A stretch of 39,537 bases of DNA, from positions 1-39,537 of the forward strand of contig JBOGWB010000031.1 of the NCBI GenBank assembly GCA_050693035.1, read 5' to 3'. The DNA comes from DASYVD01 sp050693035. Its GTDB lineage: Bacteria; Actinomycetota; UBA4738; CALAEC01. The notes below the pieces were generated by a model, which was not told the origin of the DNA, searched no databases, and saw only the letters and a list, made by a program, of their open reading frames with translations. A program made the position numbers and the translations under genes. Below are positions 32,059 through 39,068 of this stretch, in pieces. Each line of letters opens with the position of its first letter. Within the stretch, counting starts at the first letter, position 1.

Positions 32059-33597
32059 GTGGCCGATCGACCCCGCGTCCTCCATCCCCTCCTGTTCGCG
32101 ACCTTTCCCGTCCTCTCGTTGTACGCGGCCAACCTGCATGAGGGGGTCACCCTCGGCCACGTCCTGCCGGTCCTGGCCGTCGTGCTGGGGGTCACCGCGG
32201 CGGCCATGCTTGCCGCGAGGTGGGCATTCCGTGACCTGGCGACGGCGGGCGTCGTCGTCTCCGCGCTCGTCCTCCTCTTCTTCTCCTATGGGCACGTCAA
32301 GAACGTCATCCTGGAGTGGGGGGTCGCGGGGGTGCTCTCCCGGCACCGATACCTGCTCGCCGCCTGGGCGCTTCTGGCCGTCGCAGCGGTGGTCGTGGCT
32401 CCCCGGGTCCGAGCCCACCTTCCGCGGATCACCGGCGTTCTCAACCTCGTCTCCGCCGCGCTCGTCCTCGTGAACGTGGCCTCGGCAGCCCTGTACGAGG
32501 GCCGAAGGAGTCTGGCCGGGCGGGAAGCGCCGCTTCCGGAGACCCTGGTCCTGCACCCACCGTCTTCCGGGAGTCTCCCGGACATCTACTACGTCGTCCT
32601 CGACCGCTACGGGGGCCAGGACGCGCTCCGGGAAGTCTTCGGGTTCGACAACCGAGACTTCCTGGAGTTCTTGGAAGGGCAGGGGTTCGTCGTGGCGTCG
32701 AAGGGGCGTGCGAACTACCCGCGGACCAACTTCTCCCTCGCCTCATCACTCAACCTGGAGTACCTCGATTTCCTCACGCGCAGCGAGGGGCCCGCGTCGG
32801 ACGATACGCGCCCCCTCGTCTCCCTGATTCGCGAGCACCGGTTGGGCCGCTCGCTGAAAGCCATCGGGTACCGGTATCTCCACATCGGTTCGTGGTGGGC
32901 TCCCACCGCCAGCAACCCCATGGCGGATGTCAGCGTGCCGTACGGAGGGCTCTCGGAGTTCTCCTCCGTGCTGCTTCAGACCACGCCGGTGTGGCCGGTG
33001 GCGAACTTCGTCGTGGGCGGACTCGGCCGCCGGCGGGATTGGGCCGGCGTGCAGCAGCAGTTCGATGCCGTGATCCAGAGCCGAGACATCCCAGGACCGA
33101 AGCTTGTGTTCGCTCACATCATCAGCCCCCACGAGCCCTTCGTGTTCGACAGCAACGGGAACTTCGTGTCTGAAGAGGAGGAGGCGCGCCGTCAGAGGAA
33201 AGAGAGCTACATCCAGCAGCTCCAGTACGTGAACCGCAGGGTCCAGGAGGTCGTGGAGGCGCTGCTCGCCGGGCCCGACGATCCGGTGATCGTGATCCAG
33301 GCAGACGAGGGGCCGTACGAGGGGCCGGGAAGCTGGCGTCGGGCCCCAGACCGGCTCCTGCGCCGGAAGTTCAGCATCCTGAACGCGTACTTCCTGCCGG
33401 GGCAGGGCTCGCCGGACCCGCACCGGTCGATCACGCCGGTGAACACCTTTCGGCTGGTCTTTGACAGGTACTTCGGCGCCGCTCTGCCGCTCCTGTCCGA
33501 CCGCAGCTACGTGTTTGCGGGCCTCCGCCACCTGTATGAGTTCGTGGACGTGACCGACCGAGTCGGGGAAGCCTCGGCGCCCCCGATGACCGGCTAG
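32059..33597 (+). CDS. Five-helix membrane enzyme of the alkaline phosphatase/sulfatase/LTA-synthase superfamily
   Basis: A 512-residue protein with about five hydrophobic helices (~11-27, 33-53, 61-80, 97-114, 122-145) and a large C-terminal domain outside the membrane, the layout of lipoteichoic acid synthases. The catalytic domain starts at LPDIYYVVLDRYGG (Asp182 as the first metal ligand); NYPRTNFSLASSLN (219-232) carries the likely Thr/Ser nucleophile; IISPHEPF has a metal His (358); IVIQADEGPYEG (411-422) is at the place of the usual SDHG, with Glu for His. It may cleave or transfer phosphate, phosphoglycerol or sulfate on cell-surface glycans. The start is uncertain: GTG 32059 gives the usual family beginning; ATG 31981 would overlap the microprotein by 58 nt. 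The stop shares CTAG with the convergent gene. Confidence 0.75.
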   Translation: MADRPRVLHPLLFATFPVLSLYAANLHEGVTLGHVLPVLAVVLGVTAAAMLAARWAFRDLATAGVVVSALVLLFFSYGHVKNVILEWGVAGVLSRHRYLLAAWALLAVAAVVVAPRVRAHLPRITGVLNLVSAALVLVNVASAALYEGRRSLAGREAPLPETLVLHPPSSGSLPDIYYVVLDRYGGQDALREVFGFDNRDFLEFLEGQGFVVASKGRANYPRTNFSLASSLNLEYLDFLTRSEGPASDDTRPLVSLIREHRLGRSLKAIGYRYLHIGSWWAPTASNPMADVSVPYGGLSEFSSVLLQTTPVWPVANFVVGGLGRRRDWAGVQQQFDAVIQSRDIPGPKLVFAHIISPHEPFVFDSNGNFVSEEEEARRQRKESYIQQLQYVNRRVQEVVEALLAGPDDPVIVIQADEGPYEGPGSWRRAPDRLLRRKFSILNAYFLPGQGSPDPHRSITPVNTFRLVFDRYFGAALPLLSDRSYVFAGLRHLYEFVDVTDRVGEASAPPMTG

Positions 33598-33603
33598 CCG
33601 GTC
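33588..33603. terminator. Perfect palindrome at convergent stop codons
   Basis: GACCGGCTAGCCGGTC is a perfect 16-bp palindrome whose central CTAG supplies the TAG stops of both converging genes. As RNA it can form a 6-bp hairpin from either strand, so it may be a bidirectional terminator. Confidence 0.4.
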
Positions 33604-34937
33604 GCGGAGGTCAGGGCCTTCTCGAGGATCCCCAGGCCCTCGTCGAGCAGGGCCTCGTCGATGGTGAGCGGCGGCAGCAAGCGGATGACGTTGTCGTAGG
33701 TGCCGGCCTTCAGGACGACGGCGCCCTGCTTGTAGCACTCCTCGATGACCCGGGCGGCGGCCTCCTTCGCGGGAGCCTTGGTGGCGCGGTCACTGACCAG
33801 CTCCATGGCGACCATCGCTCCGAGCCCCCGGACGTCCCCCACGAGGTCGAACCGGTCCCGGAACTCCTCGAGCCGGGCCACCATGGTCTCGCCGATCCGG
33901 GCGGCTCGCTCCAACAATCCTTCGCTTTCGAGCTGATCGATCGCTGCGAGGGCGGCCGCGCACGACACCGGGTTCCCTCCGAACGTCCCCCCCAGGCCGC
34001 CGACGTGGATGGTGTCCATGAGATCGGAGCGGCCGGTGACGGCCCCGATCGGGAACCCCCCGCCCATGGCCTTCGCCATGGTCACGAGGTCGGGGACGAT
34101 CCCCGAGTGCTCGACTGCGAACCAGCGGCCGGTGCGGCCGAAGCCCGTCTGGACCTCGTCCGCGATGAACACGATGCCGTGCCGTTCGCAGAAGTCCTTG
34201 AGACCGGGAAGGAACTCCGGGGCCGGGACGATGAAGCCGCCCTCACCCTGCACCGGCTCCAGGACGATGGCGGCGATGTTCTCCGCTCCGATGTGTCGCT
34301 CCATCTCGTCGATGGCGTGGGCCAGGCAGGCGGGGCCGCAGGATTCCGGGGGCTGGCCCGCCGGACACCGGTACGGATAGGCGTACGGAAGCCGGAAGAT
34401 CTCCGGGGCGAACGGACCGAAGCCCTGCTTGTACGGCATGACCTTCCCCGTGAGCGACATGGCCATCAGGGTGCGTCCGTGGAATGCGTGGTCGAACGTC
34501 ACCACCGCGGAACGTCCCGTCGCGTACCGGGCGATCTTGACCGCGTTCTCCACGGCCTCGGCGCCGGAGTTCACCAGCATGGTCTGCTTGTCGTGATCCC
34601 CTGGGACGAGGGCGTTCAGACGCTCGGCCAACTCGACGTAGGGCTCGTGCATCGTCACGTGGAAGCACGTGTGGGTGAAGAGCTCGGTCTGGCGCGTGGC
34701 CGCTTTCACGACGGCGGGGGACGCGTTGCCAACGCTCAGGACGGCGATGCCCGCCCCGAGATCGATCAGCCGGTTCCCGTCGACGTCCTCGAGGATGGCC
34801 CCCGACGCCGCCCGGACGAACAGCGGCACGGTGTTGTGGATGGCCTTGGGCACCGCGGCCCTGCGGCGGGCCAGGAGCTCCTTCGATCGCGGTCCGGGGA
34901 TCTCGGTGACGAGTTTTCGCTCCTGTGGGATGTCCAT
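33594..34937 (-). CDS. gabT: Class III aminotransferase, GabT-like (4-aminobutyrate)
   Basis: A 447-residue PLP enzyme that moves the amino group from 4-aminobutyrate or a related omega-amine to 2-oxoglutarate. Seen: NSGAEAVENAVK (123-134), the aromatic/His stack DHAFHGRT, Asp260 (IADEVQTGFGRTG) for the pyridine nitrogen, and the Schiff-base Lys289 in TMAKAMGGGFPIGA. A small Cys-containing loop, YRCPAGQPPESCGPAC, is unusual. The ATG at 34937 is chosen because upstream residues are Pro/Arg-rich and non-family-like; no ribosome site is seen and the likely -10 TACAAA (35003-35008) overlaps the operator at 35004. It is divergent from pucR, so it is probably regulated by it. Substrates could also be beta-alanine or 5-aminovalerate. 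Confidence 0.88.
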   Translation of the reverse strand: MDIPQERKLVTEIPGPRSKELLARRRAAVPKAIHNTVPLFVRAASGAILEDVDGNRLIDLGAGIAVLSVGNASPAVVKAATRQTELFTHTCFHVTMHEPYVELAERLNALVPGDHDKQTMLVNSGAEAVENAVKIARYATGRSAVVTFDHAFHGRTLMAMSLTGKVMPYKQGFGPFAPEIFRLPYAYPYRCPAGQPPESCGPACLAHAIDEMERHIGAENIAAIVLEPVQGEGGFIVPAPEFLPGLKDFCERHGIVFIADEVQTGFGRTGRWFAVEHSGIVPDLVTMAKAMGGGFPIGAVTGRSDLMDTIHVGGLGGTFGGNPVSCAAALAAIDQLESEGLLERAARIGETMVARLEEFRDRFDLVGDVRGLGAMVAMELVSDRATKAPAKEAAARVIEECYKQGAVVLKAGTYDNVIRLLPPLTIDEALLDEGLGILEKALTSATG

Positions 34938-35003
34938 GGGAGGAGTCTCGCGGGGCCCCGAGACCGGGGGAACGGCGCGCGGGGTCAAAGGGGCCTCAGG
35001 GCT

Positions 35004-35020
35004 TTGTACGGTCCGTACAC
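35004..35020. promoter_or_regulatory. PucR-type operator copy 1 (gabT side)
   Basis: TTGTACG-GTC-CGTACAC, an inverted repeat with 6-7 bp arms and a 3-nt centre. It overlaps TACAAA on the minus strand, the only -10-like sequence upstream of gabT. Same sequence pattern as the site at 35077-35093, 73 bp away centre to centre (about seven helical turns). Confidence 0.65.
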
Positions 35021-35076
35021 CGGACCTGCTGACCGCCCGCACGGTCGGGCCCGCCCTGCTGGGAGCGGCACGCTTC

Positions 35077-35093
35077 TTGTACGAACCGTACAA
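35077..35093. promoter_or_regulatory. PucR-type operator copy 2 (pucR side)
   Basis: TTGTACG-AAC-CGTACAA, a perfect 7-bp inverted repeat with a 3-nt centre. Its right arm forms part of the pucR -10 box TACAAT, so binding here should block or modulate pucR transcription (autoregulation). Confidence 0.7.
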
Positions 35094-35094
35094 T
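35089..35094 (+). promoter_or_regulatory. -10 box of pucR
   Basis: TACAAT followed by 6 nt and the GTG at 35101, the clearest leaderless arrangement in the window. Confidence 0.55.
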
Positions 35095-35100
35095 CTCCCT

Positions 35101-36648
35101 GTGGACGTGCACGTCGAGGACATCCTGCGGCTGCCCGGGCTCGCCCTGAAGCTCGTCGCCGGAGCGGACGGCGGAGGCAACGCCATCCGGTGGGTTCACG
35201 TCAGCGAGCTGGAAGACCCCACCCCGTGGCTCAAGGGCGGAGAGCTCCTGCTCACCACCGGGATGGGTCTGGGGAAGACGGCGGCACGCCAGCGCGCCTA
35301 CGTGGAGCGCCTGGCGGAAGCACGCCTCGCGGGACTGGGCTTCGGGACCGGCTTCTCGTACACCCGGGTGCCGAAAGCGGTCGCTGTGGCCGCGGACCGC
35401 CTGCGGTTCCCGGTATTCGAAGTGCCGTACCCCGTTCCATTCATCGCCATCACCGAGGCGTTGTTCACTCGGATGGCCACGGCGCAGTACGAGGTCCTCC
35501 AGCGGTCGCTCGAAGCACAGAACCAGCTCACGCGGGCGGTGCTGGAAGAGGGCGGAGTGGACGGCATCGCTTCGGCGCTCGCCGGGTCCATCCGAGGATG
35601 GGTCGTGGTCCTGGACATCCACGGGATCCCACTCGCGTCCGCACCCGGATCGGCGGCACGCCGCGCTCCTCGCCTGTGGGAGGAGCTTCGGGAATCGAGG
35701 CCGGAGAGTCCAGGGTTCAGCCTGTCCCTGATGGACTTGGGAGACCACGTCTCGGTCCAGCCGGTCGGGCCGCGGGGCCGGGTGGAGGCCTTCCTGGCGA
35801 TCGGAAAACGAGAGGCGCTCTCCCAGTTCGACCGCATCGTCGCGAGCCATGCTCTGTCGCTGCTCGCCATCGAGCTCGACAAGTCTCGCGCCGTGGCAGA
35901 GGCGGAGCGGCGGCTCAAGGGTGATGTCCTCGACGCGTTGGTGCGCGGAGGACTCTCGGCCCGAGAGGTGAGCCGGGAGCTTCGACGGTTCGGGTTCGAC
36001 TCGGCCGAGAGGGTGACGGTGGTAGCCCTCGAGGCGGCGGTCCCCGCGGAGGAGCTCGCCTGGGTCGTGGAGGACGTGCTCTCCCGCCGGCGCGGCGGGT
36101 TCCTCACCGCCCCGCGAGACGACATCCTGTTCCTGCTCCTGAACCACGACGGGGAGGGGCTGGTGGATTCGCTGCGGCAGGAGGTCTCGGAGCGCCTGGG
36201 GGCGGAAGTGGTGGCCGGGGCCGGTGGCCCCGTCCCCCCGCCGGAGGCGGGCCGCAGCCTGCGGGAGGCCCAGTACGCCCTCCAGGTATGCCGGGTCGAG
36301 GGGCGGCCCTTCGCGGACTTCGAGTCGCTCGGGACCTACCGGCTCCTGCTCACGCTCCAGGAGCCCGATGCCCTGCGGGCGTTCGCCGATTCCGTCCTGG
36401 CTCCCCTCGATCGCTACGACGAGGAGCACGGCGGGGAGCTCGTCCCCTCCCTCCGCGCCTTCCTCGACCACAACGCTCGCTGGGAGGCGGCGGCCGCCCA
36501 GCTCTACGTTCACCGCCACACCCTGCGGTACCGGATGCGGAAGGTGGAGGAGCTCACCAAGCGGGACCTCGGCTCCGCTCACGACCGGATGGAGTTCTGG
36601 CTGGCCCTCCGGGCCCGTGACCTGCTGGCCCGGCCGTCCGAGGGTTAG
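35101..36648 (+). CDS. PucR-family transcription regulator
   Basis: A 515-residue PucR/CdaR-type regulator. The N-terminal PucR domain (~1-125) has VEDILRLPGLALKLVAG and VHVSELEDPTPWLKGGELLLTTG, split around residues 30-55. The middle part is a GGDEF-like/GAF-like ligand region. The C-terminal HTH_30 reads AAAQLYVHRHTLRYRMRKVE (~473-492), the typical helix-turn-helix of the family. It should sense a purine, pyrimidine or amine metabolite and control the neighbouring catabolic genes. The GTG at 35101 is the likely start: it sits 6 nt after TACAAT and begins the PucR domain. The twin operators upstream suggest it controls itself and gabT. Confidence 0.88.
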   Translation: MDVHVEDILRLPGLALKLVAGADGGGNAIRWVHVSELEDPTPWLKGGELLLTTGMGLGKTAARQRAYVERLAEARLAGLGFGTGFSYTRVPKAVAVAADRLRFPVFEVPYPVPFIAITEALFTRMATAQYEVLQRSLEAQNQLTRAVLEEGGVDGIASALAGSIRGWVVVLDIHGIPLASAPGSAARRAPRLWEELRESRPESPGFSLSLMDLGDHVSVQPVGPRGRVEAFLAIGKREALSQFDRIVASHALSLLAIELDKSRAVAEAERRLKGDVLDALVRGGLSAREVSRELRRFGFDSAERVTVVALEAAVPAEELAWVVEDVLSRRRGGFLTAPRDDILFLLLNHDGEGLVDSLRQEVSERLGAEVVAGAGGPVPPPEAGRSLREAQYALQVCRVEGRPFADFESLGTYRLLLTLQEPDALRAFADSVLAPLDRYDEEHGGELVPSLRAFLDHNARWEAAAAQLYVHRHTLRYRMRKVEELTKRDLGSAHDRMEFWLALRARDLLARPSEG

Positions 36649-36660
36649 CCGGGTGGCCTG

Positions 36661-36690
36661 TTGCTTCGTGGAAGAGGGCACGCCTAGCAT
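36661..36690 (+). promoter_or_regulatory. Promoter of the aminotransferase-oxidoreductase-amidohydrolase operon
   Basis: TTGCTT (36661-36666) and TAGCAT (36685-36690) are 18 bp apart. A GAGGAGG site (36701-36707) follows, 4 nt before the ATG at 36712. No copy of the TTGTACG palindrome is seen here. Confidence 0.5.
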
Positions 36691-36711
36691 GGCGCCGGGA
36701 GAGGAGGTCGG

Positions 36712-38037
36712 ATGACCGGACCTGGCCAGGGCGAGGAGTTTCCCGGAGACGGCGAGGCCCTCCTGGAGCGCCATCGGAAGGCTCTGCCGTCGTGGCTGGC
36801 CCTGTACTACAAGGAGCCGATCGAGCTGGTCCGAGGGGAGGGCCCGCGGGTGTGGGACTCCTCCGGGCAGGAGTACCTGGACTTCTTCGGCGGCATCGTG
36901 ACCACGATCTCCGGCCACGTCGTTCCGAAGCTGGTGGAGGCGCTCACGGAGCAGGCGAACAAGATCGCCCACACCTCCACCGTCTACCTGATCCGGCCCA
37001 TGGTCGAGCTGGCCGAGCGCCTGACCGGACTGGCCCCAGTCGACCCGCCGGCCAAGGCCTTCTTCGTCGGCTCGGGCACCGAAGCGGTCGAGGCCGCCCT
37101 GTTGTTCGCTACGTCGTGGCGTCGCTCCAACGAGGTCATCGCCCTCCGCAACTCGTACCATGGGCGCTCCTTCGGCGCCGTCGGGATCACCGGAAACAAG
37201 GGGTGGTCGGCGACGTCGTTCTCGCCGCTCAACGTGTCGTACGCGCTGGCGCCCTACTGCTATCGATGTCCGCTGGGCCTCTCGTACCCGGACTGCGGCG
37301 TGGCGTGCGCCGAGGACCTTCGGAACGTCATCGAGACGACGACCACGGGGGAACCGGCGGCGATGATCGCCGAGCCGATCCAGGGGGTGGGCGGCTTCGT
37401 GACGCCACCGCCCGAGTACTTCCCGATCGTGAAGCGCATCCTCGACGAGTTCGGCATCCCCTTCATCGTCGACGAGGTGCAGACGGGGTTCGGCCGGACC
37501 GGCGGGTCGTTCTGGGGGATCGACTCCTACAACGTGCGCGCCGATGCCGTGGTCTGCGCAAAGGGTCTGGGGAACGGGATGGCGATCGGCGCGGTGATCG
37601 GTAGGGAGGACATGGTCGATTCGCTCCGAGCCAACTCCATCTCCACCTTCGGCGGCAACCCTCTGGCCTCGACGTACGCGCTGAACAACCTCGACTACAT
37701 CGAGGAGAACGACCTCCAGTCGAACGCGTTCCGGGTAGGGAAGTACCTGTTCGAGGGGCTGAAGGAGCTGGAGGACCGATACGAGGTCGTCGGGGAGGTC
37801 CGAGGCAAGGGCCTGATGATCGGGGTCGAGCTCGTCAAGGACAAGGAGTCGAAGGAGCCGAACCCGGACGGTGCCGCCCGGGCCATGGAGGAGGCGCGGG
37901 AGCGCGGGCTCCTCGTCGGGAAGGGCGGGCTGTACGGGAACGTCCTTCGGCTGTCCCCGCCGCTGGTGATCGACGAAGCCGATGCGCAGCGAGCCGTCGA
38001 GACGCTCGAGGAAGCGTTCCGGGCTGTCGACAGCTGA
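36712..38037 (+). CDS. Class III aminotransferase, beta-alanine/AGXT2-like
   Basis: A 441-residue PLP aminotransferase. Key parts: VGSGTEAVEAALL, YHGRSFGAVGITG, Asp254 in FIVDEVQTGFGRTG and Schiff-base Lys284 in CAKGLGNGMAIGA. It is closest in look to AGXT2/PYD4-type enzymes, which convert beta-alanine or beta-aminoisobutyrate to the semialdehyde. This fits the downstream beta-ureidopropionase-like gene, whose products are these beta-amino acids. It carries four cysteines in CYRCPLGLSYPDCGVAC (183-199), a possible metal site. It starts with ATG after a good ribosome site and its stop overlaps the next start as TGATG. Confidence 0.85.
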   Translation: MTGPGQGEEFPGDGEALLERHRKALPSWLALYYKEPIELVRGEGPRVWDSSGQEYLDFFGGIVTTISGHVVPKLVEALTEQANKIAHTSTVYLIRPMVELAERLTGLAPVDPPAKAFFVGSGTEAVEAALLFATSWRRSNEVIALRNSYHGRSFGAVGITGNKGWSATSFSPLNVSYALAPYCYRCPLGLSYPDCGVACAEDLRNVIETTTTGEPAAMIAEPIQGVGGFVTPPPEYFPIVKRILDEFGIPFIVDEVQTGFGRTGGSFWGIDSYNVRADAVVCAKGLGNGMAIGAVIGREDMVDSLRANSISTFGGNPLASTYALNNLDYIEENDLQSNAFRVGKYLFEGLKELEDRYEVVGEVRGKGLMIGVELVKDKESKEPNPDGAARAMEEARERGLLVGKGGLYGNVLRLSPPLVIDEADAQRAVETLEEAFRAVDS

Positions 38038-39068
38038 TGCTCTCCTTCGGCGTGACGTTCATGCTGGATCCTCCCGCCTCCCGCATCGTGGAGTGGGCCG
38101 GGCTCGCCGAGGACCGGGGCTTCGACTACGTCTGGGCATGGGACTCACACGTCCTGTGGCAAGAGTTCTTCACCGTGTTCGCATTGATCGCGGCGAACAC
38201 GAGCCGCGTCCGGATGGGTCCCTGCGTGACCAATCCGGCCACACGAGACGTGACGGTGACCGCGAGCGCGCTGGCGACGCTGCAGGAGGTCTCAGGCGGC
38301 CGGATGGACATGGGGATGGGGCGAGGGGACAGCGCGCGGCGGGTCATCGGGAAGAGGCCGGTGCCGGTGGATCGCGCCGAGTGGGCGACCCGGGTGATCA
38401 AGGACCTGGCCGAGGGGAGGGAGGTCGAGTACGACGGCACCAAGCTCCAGCTCAAGTGGAGTGAGGGCCACCACCTCCCGGTGTGGATGGCGGCCTACGG
38501 GCCCAAGGCCCTGCGGGCCTGCGGCCGGGTTGCGGATGGCCTGATCATGCAGCTCGCCGACCCCTTCATCCTGGAGTGGTCGCTGTCCTACGTTCGAAAG
38601 GGCGCCGAGGAGGCCGGGCGGCGGTTCGAGGACATCAAGATCCAGGTGGCGGCCCCTGGCTACATCACCGAGGACCCCGCCAAGGCACGAGAGCAGGTGC
38701 GGTGGTTCCCGGCCCTCGTCTCGAACCACGTCGTGGACCTGGTGAAGCGGTACAGCACCACGGACCTCCCGCAGGAGCTGACTGACTACATCAAGGCACG
38801 AGAGCACTACGACTACACCGACCACGGCCGGACCGGAGCGGATCACGCCGCCTTCGTCACGGACGAGGTGGTGGACCGGTTCTGCGTGATCGGCACGCCG
38901 GAGCAGGTCCAGGCCAAGCTCCGGGAACTGGAAGCCCTGGGGATGGATCAGTTCAACGTCTATTCGATGGTGGAGGATCCGGGACCGGAAGGGATCATCA
39001 AGGACTTCGGGGAGCACGTGCTTCCGGCGTTCCGCTCCTCTGAGGGCGAACAGGAGGTGGTGAGGTGA
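38037..39068 (+). CDS. Luciferase-like (LLM) F420-dependent oxidoreductase
   Basis: A 343-residue TIM-barrel flavin/F420 oxidoreductase of the bacterial-luciferase superfamily. Seen: GLAEDRGFDYVWAWDSH, the usual beta-alpha start; GPCVTNPATRDVTVTASALATL, spanning ~61-82; the GGRMDMGMGRGDSA loop; and VWMAAYGPKALRACGRVADG. I recall a subfamily of this type (CPS_4043, TIGR03842) annotated as F420-dependent, but the substrate is unknown. It is wedged between the aminotransferase (1-nt overlap) and the amidohydrolase (4-nt overlap), so it probably acts on an intermediate or derivative of pyrimidine or beta-amino acid breakdown. Confidence 0.85.
   Translation: MLSFGVTFMLDPPASRIVEWAGLAEDRGFDYVWAWDSHVLWQEFFTVFALIAANTSRVRMGPCVTNPATRDVTVTASALATLQEVSGGRMDMGMGRGDSARRVIGKRPVPVDRAEWATRVIKDLAEGREVEYDGTKLQLKWSEGHHLPVWMAAYGPKALRACGRVADGLIMQLADPFILEWSLSYVRKGAEEAGRRFEDIKIQVAAPGYITEDPAKAREQVRWFPALVSNHVVDLVKRYSTTDLPQELTDYIKAREHYDYTDHGRTGADHAAFVTDEVVDRFCVIGTPEQVQAKLRELEALGMDQFNVYSMVEDPGPEGIIKDFGEHVLPAFRSSEGEQEVVR

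Noticed and set aside
34996..37161. 721-codon minus-strand frame across pucR and the aminotransferase
   Set aside because: Antisense to two well-supported genes; no recognisable domain and a biased Gln/Gly/Arg/Leu composition.
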